A stretch of DNA of 64,000 nt from Nocardiopsis ganjiahuensis DSM 45031 (GTDB taxonomy: Bacteria; Actinomycetota; Actinomycetes; Streptosporangiales; Streptosporangiaceae), in contig NZ_ANBA01000016.1 in assembly GCF_000341085.1 (NCBI RefSeq), positions 1-64,000 on the forward strand, in the 5' to 3' direction. The notes beneath the pieces were generated by a model, which was not told the origin of the DNA, did not search any database, and worked only from the letters and a program-made list of their open reading frames with translations. The stretch's first letter is position 1, and every line of letters starts with the position of its first letter. The position numbers and the translations under genes were made by a program. This document shows positions 53,523 through 60,806 of this stretch, piece by piece.

Positions 53523-54200
53523 GTGGGGGCGGATGTGCCAGACCAGTCGCACGGGGACATCCCAGCCCCGGAAACATGCGAGAAAATCACCCATTCGAGC
53601 AGTTCAGGGCATGTTTCCACCACTTTTTTTCCAGTTTCGGCCACAACCGGCCCCGAGCTCTCCGACGCCGAACTCGTGCTGGGGGCCTGCCACGGGAACG
53701 CGGACGCGTGGGAGGCCATCGTCGACCGCCACCTGGCCATGGTGAACCGGATCGCCCGCTCCTACCGACTCCCCCGGCAGGATCACGAGGACGCCGTCCA
53801 GACGGTCTGGCTCCGCCTCAACCAGAACCTGCCCCGCCTCCACTCGCCGCACCTGCTCGCCGTCTGGCTGCGCCGGGCCACGAACACCGCCTGCAACCGC
53901 CAGCGGCAGCACCGGCAGCGCTTCCTTCCGGTCGATCCCCAGGACCTGATCGGGTACGCCCACCACCAGGCCGATCCCGAAGACCAGTACCTGCTCCAGG
54001 AGCGGTACGCCGAACTGCACCGGGCCATAGACGGACTCACCGATCCGGTCGACCGCCGGGTCGCCCGGCTCTACCTCGACGACTCACCCGACGCCGGACC
54101 CATCTCCCACAGGACCACTTCGAACCAGCGGCGGCACCTGTTCCGCCAGCTCCGTCGCTCTCTCAGAGCGACCGGAGAACCCAGCGAAAGGCGTGCGTGA
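53523..54200 (+). CDS. sigma-70 family (ECF-like) factor with a reduced region 4
   Basis: A 225-residue RNA polymerase sigma factor. Region 2 is complete: SDAELVLGACHGNADAWEAI, NRIARSYRLPRQDHEDAVQT, VWLRLNQNLPRL and WLRRATNTACNRQRQ. Region 4 is short and odd: after DRRVARLYLDD comes SPDAGPISHRTTSNQRRHLF without the usual 'y.EIA..lg.s.gtV..r' helix-turn-helix. Promoter -35 recognition may therefore be weak or depend on a partner. GTG 53523 follows AGGGAG loosely; 53490 and 53535 are alternatives. The small protein gene starts 3 bp later and a TPR-CHAT protease gene lies downstream, a combination that suggests a protease-regulated sigma module. Confidence 0.75.
   Translation: MGADVPDQSHGDIPAPETCEKITHSSSSGHVSTTFFPVSATTGPELSDAELVLGACHGNADAWEAIVDRHLAMVNRIARSYRLPRQDHEDAVQTVWLRLNQNLPRLHSPHLLAVWLRRATNTACNRQRQHRQRFLPVDPQDLIGYAHHQADPEDQYLLQERYAELHRAIDGLTDPVDRRVARLYLDDSPDAGPISHRTTSNQRRHLFRQLRRSLRATGEPSERRA
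53570..53629 (+). promoter_or_regulatory. attenuator-like hairpin with T-run inside the 5' end of the sigma gene
   Basis: GGAAACATGC (53570-53579) and GCATGTTTCC (53609-53618) pair over 10 bp and are followed by a seven-T run at 53623-53629, in an AT-rich patch. It looks like an intrinsic terminator, yet lies within the first 36 codons of the sigma gene. It could cut transcription early unless translation or a factor prevents it. Confidence 0.4.
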
Positions 54201-54203
54201 ACC

Positions 54204-54626
54204 GTGCGGAACGACCCAGAGCCCATCCCGGACCGAGCCGGGCGGGCCGCCGCCCTGGCCGCCTTCGACCGCTCCCTCGACGGAGCCCGCCTGGCCCGGA
54301 CCCTCAGTGACACGGTCCCCGCCCCCGGACGGCCGCTCCACCGCGACCGCGGCGGCGCCGCGCCGGCCGTTCTCCGGTTCGGCCTGGAAGGGGTCCGGCT
54401 GGACCTCCAGGTCCACCGGAACGGCGCCCACCGCTCGCTCTCCGGCCTGGTGAGCGGCGAGTTCGACCACGTGGACGTCCACCTGCGGCGCCCCGGTCAC
54501 ACCCTGCTCCTGTTCGTCGGGATGGACGGCCGCTTCGACGCCGCCGAGCTGTCCCCGGGTCCGCTGTGCCTGGCCGTGGAGCGCCCCGGCCACCCCCTCA
54601 CCCTCACGGACTGGTTCACCGTCTGA
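54204..54626 (+). CDS. small beta-rich protein linked to the sigma factor and CHAT protease
   Basis: A 140-residue soluble protein I cannot place in a named family. After a helical N-terminus it has alternating short strands: VLRFGLEGVRLDLQVHRN, LSGLVSGEFDHVDVHLRRPG, LLLFVGMDGRFDAAELSPGP, then VERPGHPLTLTDWFTV. The 'D..GRF....L.PGPL.L' part resembles carboxypeptidase-regulatory-like beta-sandwiches found beside CHAT genes in other actinomycetes. It may bind the sigma factor, as an anti-sigma or protease substrate. GTG start 3 bp after the sigma stop. Confidence 0.6.
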   Translation: MRNDPEPIPDRAGRAAALAAFDRSLDGARLARTLSDTVPAPGRPLHRDRGGAAPAVLRFGLEGVRLDLQVHRNGAHRSLSGLVSGEFDHVDVHLRRPGHTLLLFVGMDGRFDAAELSPGPLCLAVERPGHPLTLTDWFTV

Positions 54627-54651
54627 CCCGCGACAGGTCCGGGGCGCGGAG

Positions 54652-54667
54652 AACGGATGCGCCCCGA
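54652..54667 (+). repeat. direct repeat, left copy (AACGGATGCGCCCCGA)
   Basis: Sixteen bases identical to 55675-55690, with similar flanking bases (GGAG before, GCACGG after versus GGAA and ACCCGG). It marks the left edge of a 1,023-bp segment that carries the CPBP protease gene. Confidence 0.7.
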
Positions 54668-54811
54668 GCACGGCACATCGAGCCGGAACCGCAGAGCGAC
54701 ACCGAACTCCCGAGCGGAATCGCACAGCGTCCCGGTGATCCGCGCGTACGGGGCGGGCCCGCCCCGCCGGCGGCATGACCTCACGACCCTTTCGGGTCGG
54801 GGCTGATCCGA

Positions 54812-55585
54812 TCAGCGGATCGGCTCACCCGTCCCCCTCTCGTCCCGCCTCCGTTCCTTCACAAGGAGCGTCACGGCCACGGCAACGCCTGCGATGCCGA
54901 GAAACGGTGCGACGAGTCCGGCGTACGGGAGGCTCGACGAGAAGGTCGAGAAGTCCCACAGGCCATGGAGCATCATCGCCGGAACCAGCGACCCCGTCGA
55001 GCGGAACGCCAGGTAGTAGACGGATCCCAGGCCGAACTGGATGACGACCTGGAGGAACGCGAGCGAACCGATACCGAAGAAGAGGTTGGGCAGGTGCAGC
55101 AGCGAGAACAGGAAGGTGGAGAGGAACCAGATGCCCATCTCGCCGAACCGGCTGCGCAGGGCGACCATGAGCTGGCCGCGCGCGATCACTTCTTCGTTGA
55201 ATCCCACCAGGACGCTGCCGATGACCAGGAGGATCCACATCGTCACCGTCACTCTGGAGAACTCCCCGAACACCAGATTGAGGATCGCGACCGCGGCCAT
55301 GATCACCGGCACCACGGCGGCAGCTCTCGGGAGTCTCCTCGTCCTCAGGGAGGGGCGCCACCATCCGAAGGTCGAGACGATGGCCAGAAGAACCACGAAA
55401 CCGCCGGCGAGGGGCGCCACATACCACTTCAGCAGCGTCTCCTCGCTCTCGCCGATGCGCGCGTAGTCGATCCCGTTGACGATCCAGATCCCGTAGAAGA
55501 CCGCGAGATAGGCGACGAACGCGGTGAGGCCCAGCCAGATCCGCGGGCGGACACGCAATGCCGTCGAAGCAGAGTTCGTGTGCAT
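54812..55585 (-). CDS. CPBP-family intramembrane metalloprotease
   Basis: A membrane protease of the CAAX/ABI (CPBP) family, about 257 residues with seven to eight hydrophobic segments. Motif 1 is GFNEEVIARGQL (the EExxxR motif), motif 2 FLFSLLHLPN (the FxxxH motif) and motif 3 MLHGLWDF. Members cleave prenylated or bacteriocin-related peptides. Neither possible ATG (55603 or 55585) has a ribosome site. The gene is on the opposite strand to its neighbours and inside 16-bp direct repeats, so it looks like an insertion into the sigma-CHAT cluster. Confidence 0.85.
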   Translation of the reverse strand: MHTNSASTALRVRPRIWLGLTAFVAYLAVFYGIWIVNGIDYARIGESEETLLKWYVAPLAGGFVVLLAIVSTFGWWRPSLRTRRLPRAAAVVPVIMAAVAILNLVFGEFSRVTVTMWILLVIGSVLVGFNEEVIARGQLMVALRSRFGEMGIWFLSTFLFSLLHLPNLFFGIGSLAFLQVVIQFGLGSVYYLAFRSTGSLVPAMMLHGLWDFSTFSSSLPYAGLVAPFLGIAGVAVAVTLLVKERRRDERGTGEPIR

Positions 55586-55674
55586 GGCACCAGTGAAAAC
55601 CATGTTGTCGGCACACAGTCAACTCTGGCCCCCTCGGGCACTTGGTGTTGACGAACGCCGCTCCGGACCCGGAA

Positions 55675-55690
55675 AACGGATGCGCCCCGA
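55675..55690 (+). repeat. direct repeat, right copy (AACGGATGCGCCCCGA)
   Basis: Exact copy of 54652-54667 at the right edge of the CPBP-gene segment, 173 bp before the CHAT gene. If one repeat plus the segment were removed, the small-protein gene and the CHAT gene would be about 210 bp apart. Confidence 0.7.
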
Positions 55691-55714
55691 ACCCGGTTAG
55701 GTCCGCGCGCCAAC

Positions 55715-55753
55715 ACATGGCCACATGTCCGCCTTCGCTCCGGTTGGCCATGT
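55715..55753. promoter_or_regulatory. inverted repeat ACATGGCCA / TGGCCATGT before the CHAT gene
   Basis: Nine-base perfect arms at 55715-55723 and 55745-55753. The right arm runs into CATGTTTC, which also occurs in the hairpin of the sigma gene (53610-53617). The shared motif may mark a common regulator. Confidence 0.4.
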
Positions 55754-55862
55754 TTCGCGGTCGGTCAGTTGTCCACAGGTTGGCGCAGGCCGTTCCCGCT
55801 CGGGTGAACCCACTGCTATCACTGGTGGTGACCGGCCCCCTGGCGAAAGAAGGCAGCCGGAC

Positions 55863-58061
55863 GTGCTCCCCAGCGCAGCGCCCGACCCCACACCCGCGAA
55901 CCCTCTCCGGGGCGGCGAGAGCCCGATCCCGGAAGCCGGTCGCGCCCTGCTGTCCCGGGTGACCCAGGGGGTGCGGCTGGCCCGGAGAGGACTCTTCGAG
56001 GAGACCGTCGACCTCCTCGACGACACCCGCAGGCGCCTGCACGGCCACCCCGTCGCCGAAGTCGCCCCCGTCCTGCCCGGGGTCCTGACCGACCTCGGAC
56101 TGGCCCAGACCCTGTGCGGCCGTTTCGGTCAGGCCGAGGAACACCTGAACGAGGCCCGGTCCCTGGCCGACGAACGCGGCCTCTCCCTTCTGGGGCTGGT
56201 GGCCCGGCACAACCTGGGCTGCCTGGACCTGTACCGCGGCGACACCGCCGCCGCCATCGCCACCTTCCACGGCCTCACGCACCTGATGCCGGCCGACCGG
56301 CAGGAACCGCTGCGGGTGGACCTGGCCGAGGCCCTGCTCTCGGAGGGGCTGGTGGAGGAGGCCGGGCGCACCCTCGCCGAGGCCCCCTGGCAGACCGGGG
56401 GAGACAGGACCGCCCGTGTCCTGGTGGAGGCCAAGCTCCGGCTCCTGGACGGCGACCACCGGGGCGCTCTCCACCTCGCCCTGCAGGTCAGCTCGAGCGC
56501 GGGCCCGGGTTCGCTCTGGTACGGCCTGGCCCGCCGGTTGGAGCGCACCGTACGCGGCGCCGGCCGCCGCACCCCGGTCCAGCGGGCCAAGGACGCCCTC
56601 GACCTGCGCACCCCCGCCGTGGCGCAGCCGGTCACGGCCCCCGGACACACCGGTGCCGCGCCCTCGGGCACCGGGTACGCGAACTCCTGGGACGTCGCCG
56701 GGGCGCGGGCGCGGCTGCCCCGGGCCCGGCGGGCGCTGGACCACATGGCCGGACTGGGGGCTCCGGCGCCCGGCCCCTGGCTCGGAGACGCCGAACTCGA
56801 CCCCCACGTGGTGCGGGCCGGACTGGAGAGCGCCCTGAGCGCCGGGGACACCGCGACCGCACTGGAATGGGCGGAGCTGGGCCGCACCTGGGCCGACGGC
56901 CTGGTTCCGGGACCGGTCACCGCCGCTGACACGGAGGTCGAGCAGCTGACCGGACGCTACCGGCAGGCGCTGCACCACGGAGCCGGCCCCGAGGCCGCCG
57001 ACCACGCGCGGCGCTGGGAGTCCGCGCGCTGGCGGGCGCCCCGAAGGTGGGCCGGGCGGCCGCCCGCGTACCGGGAGCCGGTCCTGGGACCGCTGCTGAG
57101 CAGCCTGGACGGCCAGGCGTACGTCCACTACACCGTGGCCGGCACCGAGGCCGTGGCGCTGGTCGCGGTGGCCGGACGGGTGCACGCACGGCCCCTCGGG
57201 CCCCTCCTGGCGCTCCGCCGCACGCTCGGCAGGTTCATCCACGAACGCTCCGTCCCGCTGCCCCACGAACGTTCCACGGCGGCGCCAGGTACGCACACGA
57301 AGGCGTCAACGGCCCCGGGACCGGGCCACCGCACGACCACCGGGCACGGGCGCCCACCGGAGGCACTGGTGTCCGACGCCCTGCTCGGTCCGGTCCTGTC
57401 GCTGGTCGGGGACCGCCCCCTGGTGGTGACCGGCGATTCCTACCTGGGAGACCTGCCCTGGGGAGTGCTCCCGCCGCTGCGGGGGCGGCCGGTACGCCAG
57501 GTGTGCACGGCGCGTTCCCTGACGGAGCGGCCCACCGCACGGCACGGTTCCGGGAGGGTCCTGCTCGCGTGCGGGACCGAGCCCCGGGAGGCCCGGCTGG
57601 AGGTGGCGGCGCTGGCCGGGCTCCACCCGGGCGCACGGGTCCTGGAGAGGGCCGGCCGGAAGCAGGTCCTGGCAGAACTGCCCCGCTCCGACCTCGCCCA
57701 CCTCGCCGGGCACGGGCAGGTCGGAGACCGGACGCCCATGCTCTCCCGCCTGGACCTGCACGACGGCCCGCTGCTCGCCTGCGATCTGACGGCCCTGCCG
57801 ACGGCCCCGTCGCTGGTGATACTGGCCGCCTGCTGGGGCGGCCGCGGTTTCGGCGGGACCGCCGGGCGGCCGAGCGGGTTCGTGGGCACGCTGCTGGCCC
57901 GGGGCGCCCACACCGTGGTGGCCAGCCCGATCCCGGTCGACGACGCGTTGACCGGAGCGGCCATGCGGGCCTTCCACCGGGCGCTCGCGGTCGGCACCGA
58001 CGTGTCCGAGGCGGTGTCCGACCACCTCGGACACATCGGTTTCTGCTGTTACGGCGGCTGA
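55863..58061 (+). CDS. TPR-CHAT protease
   Basis: A 732-residue protein: TPR-like helical repeats in the N-terminal part (about 25-230 and 290-380, for example DLGLAQTLCGRFGQAEEHLN), a spacer, and a C-terminal CHAT caspase-like domain (about 480-732). The catalytic pair is intact: His617 in HLAGHG and Cys657 in ILAACWGG. The later SGFVGTLLARGAHTVVASPI and MRAFHRAL fit the fold. CHAT proteases such as separase and Csx29 cut specific partner proteins. GTG 55863 is proposed, with GAAGG about 11 bases upstream; a longer frame opens at 55725. Companion to the sigma factor and small protein, now separated by the CPBP insertion. Confidence 0.85.
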   Translation: MLPSAAPDPTPANPLRGGESPIPEAGRALLSRVTQGVRLARRGLFEETVDLLDDTRRRLHGHPVAEVAPVLPGVLTDLGLAQTLCGRFGQAEEHLNEARSLADERGLSLLGLVARHNLGCLDLYRGDTAAAIATFHGLTHLMPADRQEPLRVDLAEALLSEGLVEEAGRTLAEAPWQTGGDRTARVLVEAKLRLLDGDHRGALHLALQVSSSAGPGSLWYGLARRLERTVRGAGRRTPVQRAKDALDLRTPAVAQPVTAPGHTGAAPSGTGYANSWDVAGARARLPRARRALDHMAGLGAPAPGPWLGDAELDPHVVRAGLESALSAGDTATALEWAELGRTWADGLVPGPVTAADTEVEQLTGRYRQALHHGAGPEAADHARRWESARWRAPRRWAGRPPAYREPVLGPLLSSLDGQAYVHYTVAGTEAVALVAVAGRVHARPLGPLLALRRTLGRFIHERSVPLPHERSTAAPGTHTKASTAPGPGHRTTTGHGRPPEALVSDALLGPVLSLVGDRPLVVTGDSYLGDLPWGVLPPLRGRPVRQVCTARSLTERPTARHGSGRVLLACGTEPREARLEVAALAGLHPGARVLERAGRKQVLAELPRSDLAHLAGHGQVGDRTPMLSRLDLHDGPLLACDLTALPTAPSLVILAACWGGRGFGGTAGRPSGFVGTLLARGAHTVVASPIPVDDALTGAAMRAFHRALAVGTDVSEAVSDHLGHIGFCCYGG

Positions 58062-58105
58062 GGTCCGAACGGTCGGGGTGCGACCGGGGCAGGACCCGGC
58101 AGGCG

Positions 58106-58759
58106 TTACCAGCCGCGCTCGCGCCACTGCGCGAGGTGGGGGCGCTCGGCGCCCAGGGTGGTGTCCTTGCCGTGGCCGGGGTAGACCCACGTGTCGTCCG
58201 CCAGGGCGCCGAAGATGCGCTCCGACACGTCACCGAACAGCTTCCGGAAATCCGCGTCGGACCAGGTCTTGCCGACCCCGCCCGGGAAGAGGCTGTCACC
58301 GGTGAACAGGTGGGTGTGACCCTCGGGGTCGTCGTAGCGCAGGGCGATCGACCCTGGCGTGTGGCCGCGCAGGTGGATGACGGTGAGTACGCAGTCCCCG
58401 ACGGGGACGGTGCCGCCGTGGGCGACGGGCTCGTCCACCGACACCGGCAGTTCGTCGGCGTCGTCGGGGTGGGCGACCGTACGGGCACCGGTCTGGCCGA
58501 CGATCTCGGCCAAGCCCTGCCAGTGGTCCTGGTGGCGGTGGGTGGTGACCACGCGGGTCAGCCCGTTCTCACCGATCAGCTCCAGGATCCGGTCGGGTTC
58601 GGCCGCTGCGTCGATGAGGACCGCTTCACCCGTGCTCCGGCAACGGAGGAGGTAGGTGTTGTTGTCCATCGGGCCCACGGCCAGCTTGGTGATCGTCAGG
58701 TGCGGTAGTTGGCGCAGGTCGGCGGGACCGCCGACCCTGGTATCTCCGGAGTAGCTCAC
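58106..58759 (-). CDS. metallo-beta-lactamase-fold hydrolase (glyoxalase II-like)
   Basis: A 217-residue MBL-fold hydrolase. Zinc ligands are in THRHQDHW (His74, His76, Asp78, His79), GHTPGS, FTGDSLFPGG and YPGHG. Glyoxalase II-like or persulfide dioxygenase-like thioester hydrolysis is likely. GTG start at 58759 lacks a clear ribosome site; only 7 bp separate it from an IS-end relic. Confidence 0.88.
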   Translation of the reverse strand: MSYSGDTRVGGPADLRQLPHLTITKLAVGPMDNNTYLLRCRSTGEAVLIDAAAEPDRILELIGENGLTRVVTTHRHQDHWQGLAEIVGQTGARTVAHPDDADELPVSVDEPVAHGGTVPVGDCVLTVIHLRGHTPGSIALRYDDPEGHTHLFTGDSLFPGGVGKTWSDADFRKLFGDVSERIFGALADDTWVYPGHGKDTTLGAERPHLAQWRERGW

Positions 58760-58766
58760 CCGACCA

Positions 58767-58805
58767 TTTTGACATCCTCCCCTGCCTGAAAGAGCAAGGG
58801 ATTCC
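58767..58805 (-). mobile_element. relic end of an IS200/IS605-family element
   Basis: The stretch begins TTTTGACATCCTCCC and ends AAGGGATTCC with CTGAA between. The GACATCCTCCC...CTGAA...GGGATTCC pattern is the recognisable end hairpin of actinobacterial IS200/IS605 (TnpB) elements. The stem is imperfect and no tnpA or tnpB is nearby, so it is a leftover, now probably part of the MBL gene promoter. Confidence 0.6.
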
Positions 58806-58942
58806 AGTCACCGGCTCAGAGGGCTTCGCGGTGCACGGCCCGCCTGCCCGTGGCGTTCAGCGGCGGCTCACCGACGGGGTGCGCAGGCGGGCGCCCGGCC
58901 GGTGCCGATGGCCGGGCGTCCGACTTCTGAGGGGTCCCCGCG

Positions 58943-59767
58943 TCACTGAGTCCAGCGCGGCGGGCGCTTCTCGAAGAAGGCCGCCCGCCCCTCCGCCGCG
59001 TCCTCACCGGCGAAGAACTCGGCGGACAGCTCGCCCATCCGCGTGAACGCCTCGGTGCGCCGGTCCGGCGCGGCCTGCGCACCGCCGCCCAGCTCGCCGA
59101 GGAGTTCCTTGGTGCGCGACAGCGCGCGCGGGGCCGACCCCCGCAACCCCTGCAGGACCGCGTCCACCGCGTGGTCCATCTCCCGGTCCGGGACGGCCTG
59201 GGTGATGAGCCCGGCCTTGGCGGCGGCCGAGGCGTCGAAGAGCTCACCGGTGAGGAAGTAACGGCTGATCTGGCGGGAGTGCATCCGGGCCGAGACCGGG
59301 ACGGAGATGATCGCCGGGACCACACCGATCCGTACCTCGGTGAAGGCGAAGGTGGCGCTCTTGGGGGCCAGCGCGATGTCCGCGGCGGCCACGAGACCGA
59401 TCCCGCCCGCGCGTGCTGCGCCGTTGAGGACCGCGATCACCGGTTTGGGCGCGCCCATGATCTGCTCGAAGATCTCCGGGAGCTCCGGGGCGGGTTCGAC
59501 CGGGGCGCCCTGGAGTGCGGCGCCGATCTCCTTGAGGTCGGCCCCGGCGCAGAAGACCGGACCGCTGCCGGTCAGGACCACCCCGCGGACCTCGTCGTCG
59601 GCCATGGAGTCGGAGAGTGCCTTGGAGAGTTCGGAGCGCAGCCGAGCGGAGAGCGCGTTGCGGTTGCGGGGCGAGTCGAGGGTGATCGTGGCGATGGCAC
59701 GGTCGACACTCGACCGCACGAGGGGAGCGTCGTCCGAGGGGTTCGGGGACGTCGGGTGCTGCGTCAT
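58943..59767 (-). CDS. enoyl-CoA hydratase/isomerase family protein
   Basis: Crotonase-fold enzyme of 274 residues that hydrates enoyl-CoA. Oxyanion-hole segments CAGADLKEIG and AARAGGIGLVAAADIALAP are present, with the following ATFAFTEVRIGVVPA. The residue after the second GG that is normally acidic in true hydratases is Val, so the exact reaction may differ. Single gene in a mixed region. Confidence 0.88.
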   Translation of the reverse strand: MTQHPTSPNPSDDAPLVRSSVDRAIATITLDSPRNRNALSARLRSELSKALSDSMADDEVRGVVLTGSGPVFCAGADLKEIGAALQGAPVEPAPELPEIFEQIMGAPKPVIAVLNGAARAGGIGLVAAADIALAPKSATFAFTEVRIGVVPAIISVPVSARMHSRQISRYFLTGELFDASAAAKAGLITQAVPDREMDHAVDAVLQGLRGSAPRALSRTKELLGELGGGAQAAPDRRTEAFTRMGELSAEFFAGEDAAEGRAAFFEKRPPRWTQ

Positions 59768-60141
59768 CGCAGACTGACCTTTCTCCGTTGAACGCGCGCG
59801 GACCCGGTCACGGCGCGCGGTGAGCGCGGGTGGCTCGTGGCCGTACGCGTCTCGCTTGTGGCGGTATGCACAAAACCGTCACCAACAGTAGACGGGTGGA
59901 CTGTTACGGCACCACGTCCGCCCACGCCGAATCGGTTAAGTCCGCATCACACGCGGACGCGCCGGTGTTACCTGGACCTCACGACGGCGTTCGCGTTCAC
60001 CACGGGTCCCGCCCGCCCCGCTCTTCGGCCCCGCCCGCTCCCGGGGACACGAACGGGGCCGGGGGCGGACCTCCGGACGCGGAGGATCGCCGCCCGGCCC
60101 CGCCGAGCGTTCTTCGGACGGCCCGTGGGCGCTGCCCGGGG
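59768..60141. other. 374-bp gap without a supported gene
   Basis: Short plus-strand frames here (around 59830-60165) have no ribosome site or family resemblance. The region holds the promoter of the enoyl-CoA hydratase gene (an AT-richer patch near 59860-59950) and the 3' end of the DUF5998 gene. Confidence 0.5.
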
Positions 60142-60152
60142 CTAGCCCCGGG
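60135..60152 (-). terminator. palindrome centred on the DUF5998 stop codon
   Basis: CCCGGGGCTAGCCCCGGG is a perfect 18-bp palindrome and the TAG stop of the minus-strand DUF5998 gene is at its exact centre. It probably works as a terminator or protects the mRNA end. Confidence 0.45.
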
Positions 60153-60738
60153 TGGTGGCCGCTGACAGGGCGTCGGCGAAGTGCATCATGGTGCTGACGG
60201 CGTCGGCGCCGTCAGCCGCCTCGCTGACCCTCAGGGTGAGGGGCTCGGCGGTGATGGCACCGGTGTAGCCGTGGTCGAGCTCGCAGCTCTCGTCCGCGCA
60301 GGAGGCGGGTTCGAGGTCGATGTGCGCGACCGCCCCCCAGTTCACCGAGAGGTTGACGCTGAGCACCAGCTCGCTGGGCAGGCTGCCCGGCGTGTACTGG
60401 GCGGGGTTGGGCACGACCCGGGTCAGCGCCACCGACTGGATGTTGCCCAGCTGGATGCTGTCGGTCGTGGTCGAGGCGTGTGAGGTCCCGCCCGGTTCGC
60501 CGGGCGGGTGCTCGTCGGTGTGGCAGACGACCAGCCGGGTGTCGGTCAGCAGCATCACGGTGATGTGCCGCCGCATCTCCATGGCCGGATCGAAGGTCGC
60601 CTCGTGGTGCACGATGAACGCCTTGGCGTCCTCCTCGCCCAGGGTGGTCGCGACGGCGTCGATGACCAGAGCGGGGTAGTACCCGCTCCGCTCGATCTCC
60701 AGGCGCCAATCCGTGGACACGGCACGTGTTTTCCTCAT
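60142..60738 (-). CDS. DUF5998 family protein
   Basis: A 198-residue actinobacterial protein recognised by the segments WRLEIERSGYYPALVIDAVA, HHEATFDPAMEMRRHITVML, ALTRVVPNPAQYTPG and GAVAHIDLEPASCADESCEL followed by DHGYTG. Soluble, function unknown. The Cys pair in SCADESC could be redox-active. ATG 60738 is the longest start; GTG 60720 (V-STDWRLE) is also plausible. Confidence 0.82.
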   Translation of the reverse strand: MRKTRAVSTDWRLEIERSGYYPALVIDAVATTLGEEDAKAFIVHHEATFDPAMEMRRHITVMLLTDTRLVVCHTDEHPPGEPGGTSHASTTTDSIQLGNIQSVALTRVVPNPAQYTPGSLPSELVLSVNLSVNWGAVAHIDLEPASCADESCELDHGYTGAITAEPLTLRVSEAADGADAVSTMMHFADALSAATTRG

Positions 60739-60806
60739 ACCCCTATCCTGCCTCCTCCCGGTGACACTTCGCGACCGTCCACCGAAACGAGACGCCCATT
60801 CCCTGA

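Noticed and set aside
55725..55862. N-terminal extension of the CHAT protein by 46 residues
   Set aside because: It would translate the inverted repeat and promoter region; the Ser/Arg/Gly-rich sequence looks non-coding. The GTG at 55863 is preferred.
53523..58061. Type III-E CRISPR (Craspase) system, because of the CHAT protease and sigma factor
   Set aside because: There is no repeat-spacer array, no gRAMP/Cas7-11 gene and no cas1 in the window; only the protease/sigma logic is similar.
59830..60165. Two overlapping plus-strand frames of about 105 codons
   Set aside because: No ribosome site or recognisable motif, and they run into the end of the DUF5998 gene.
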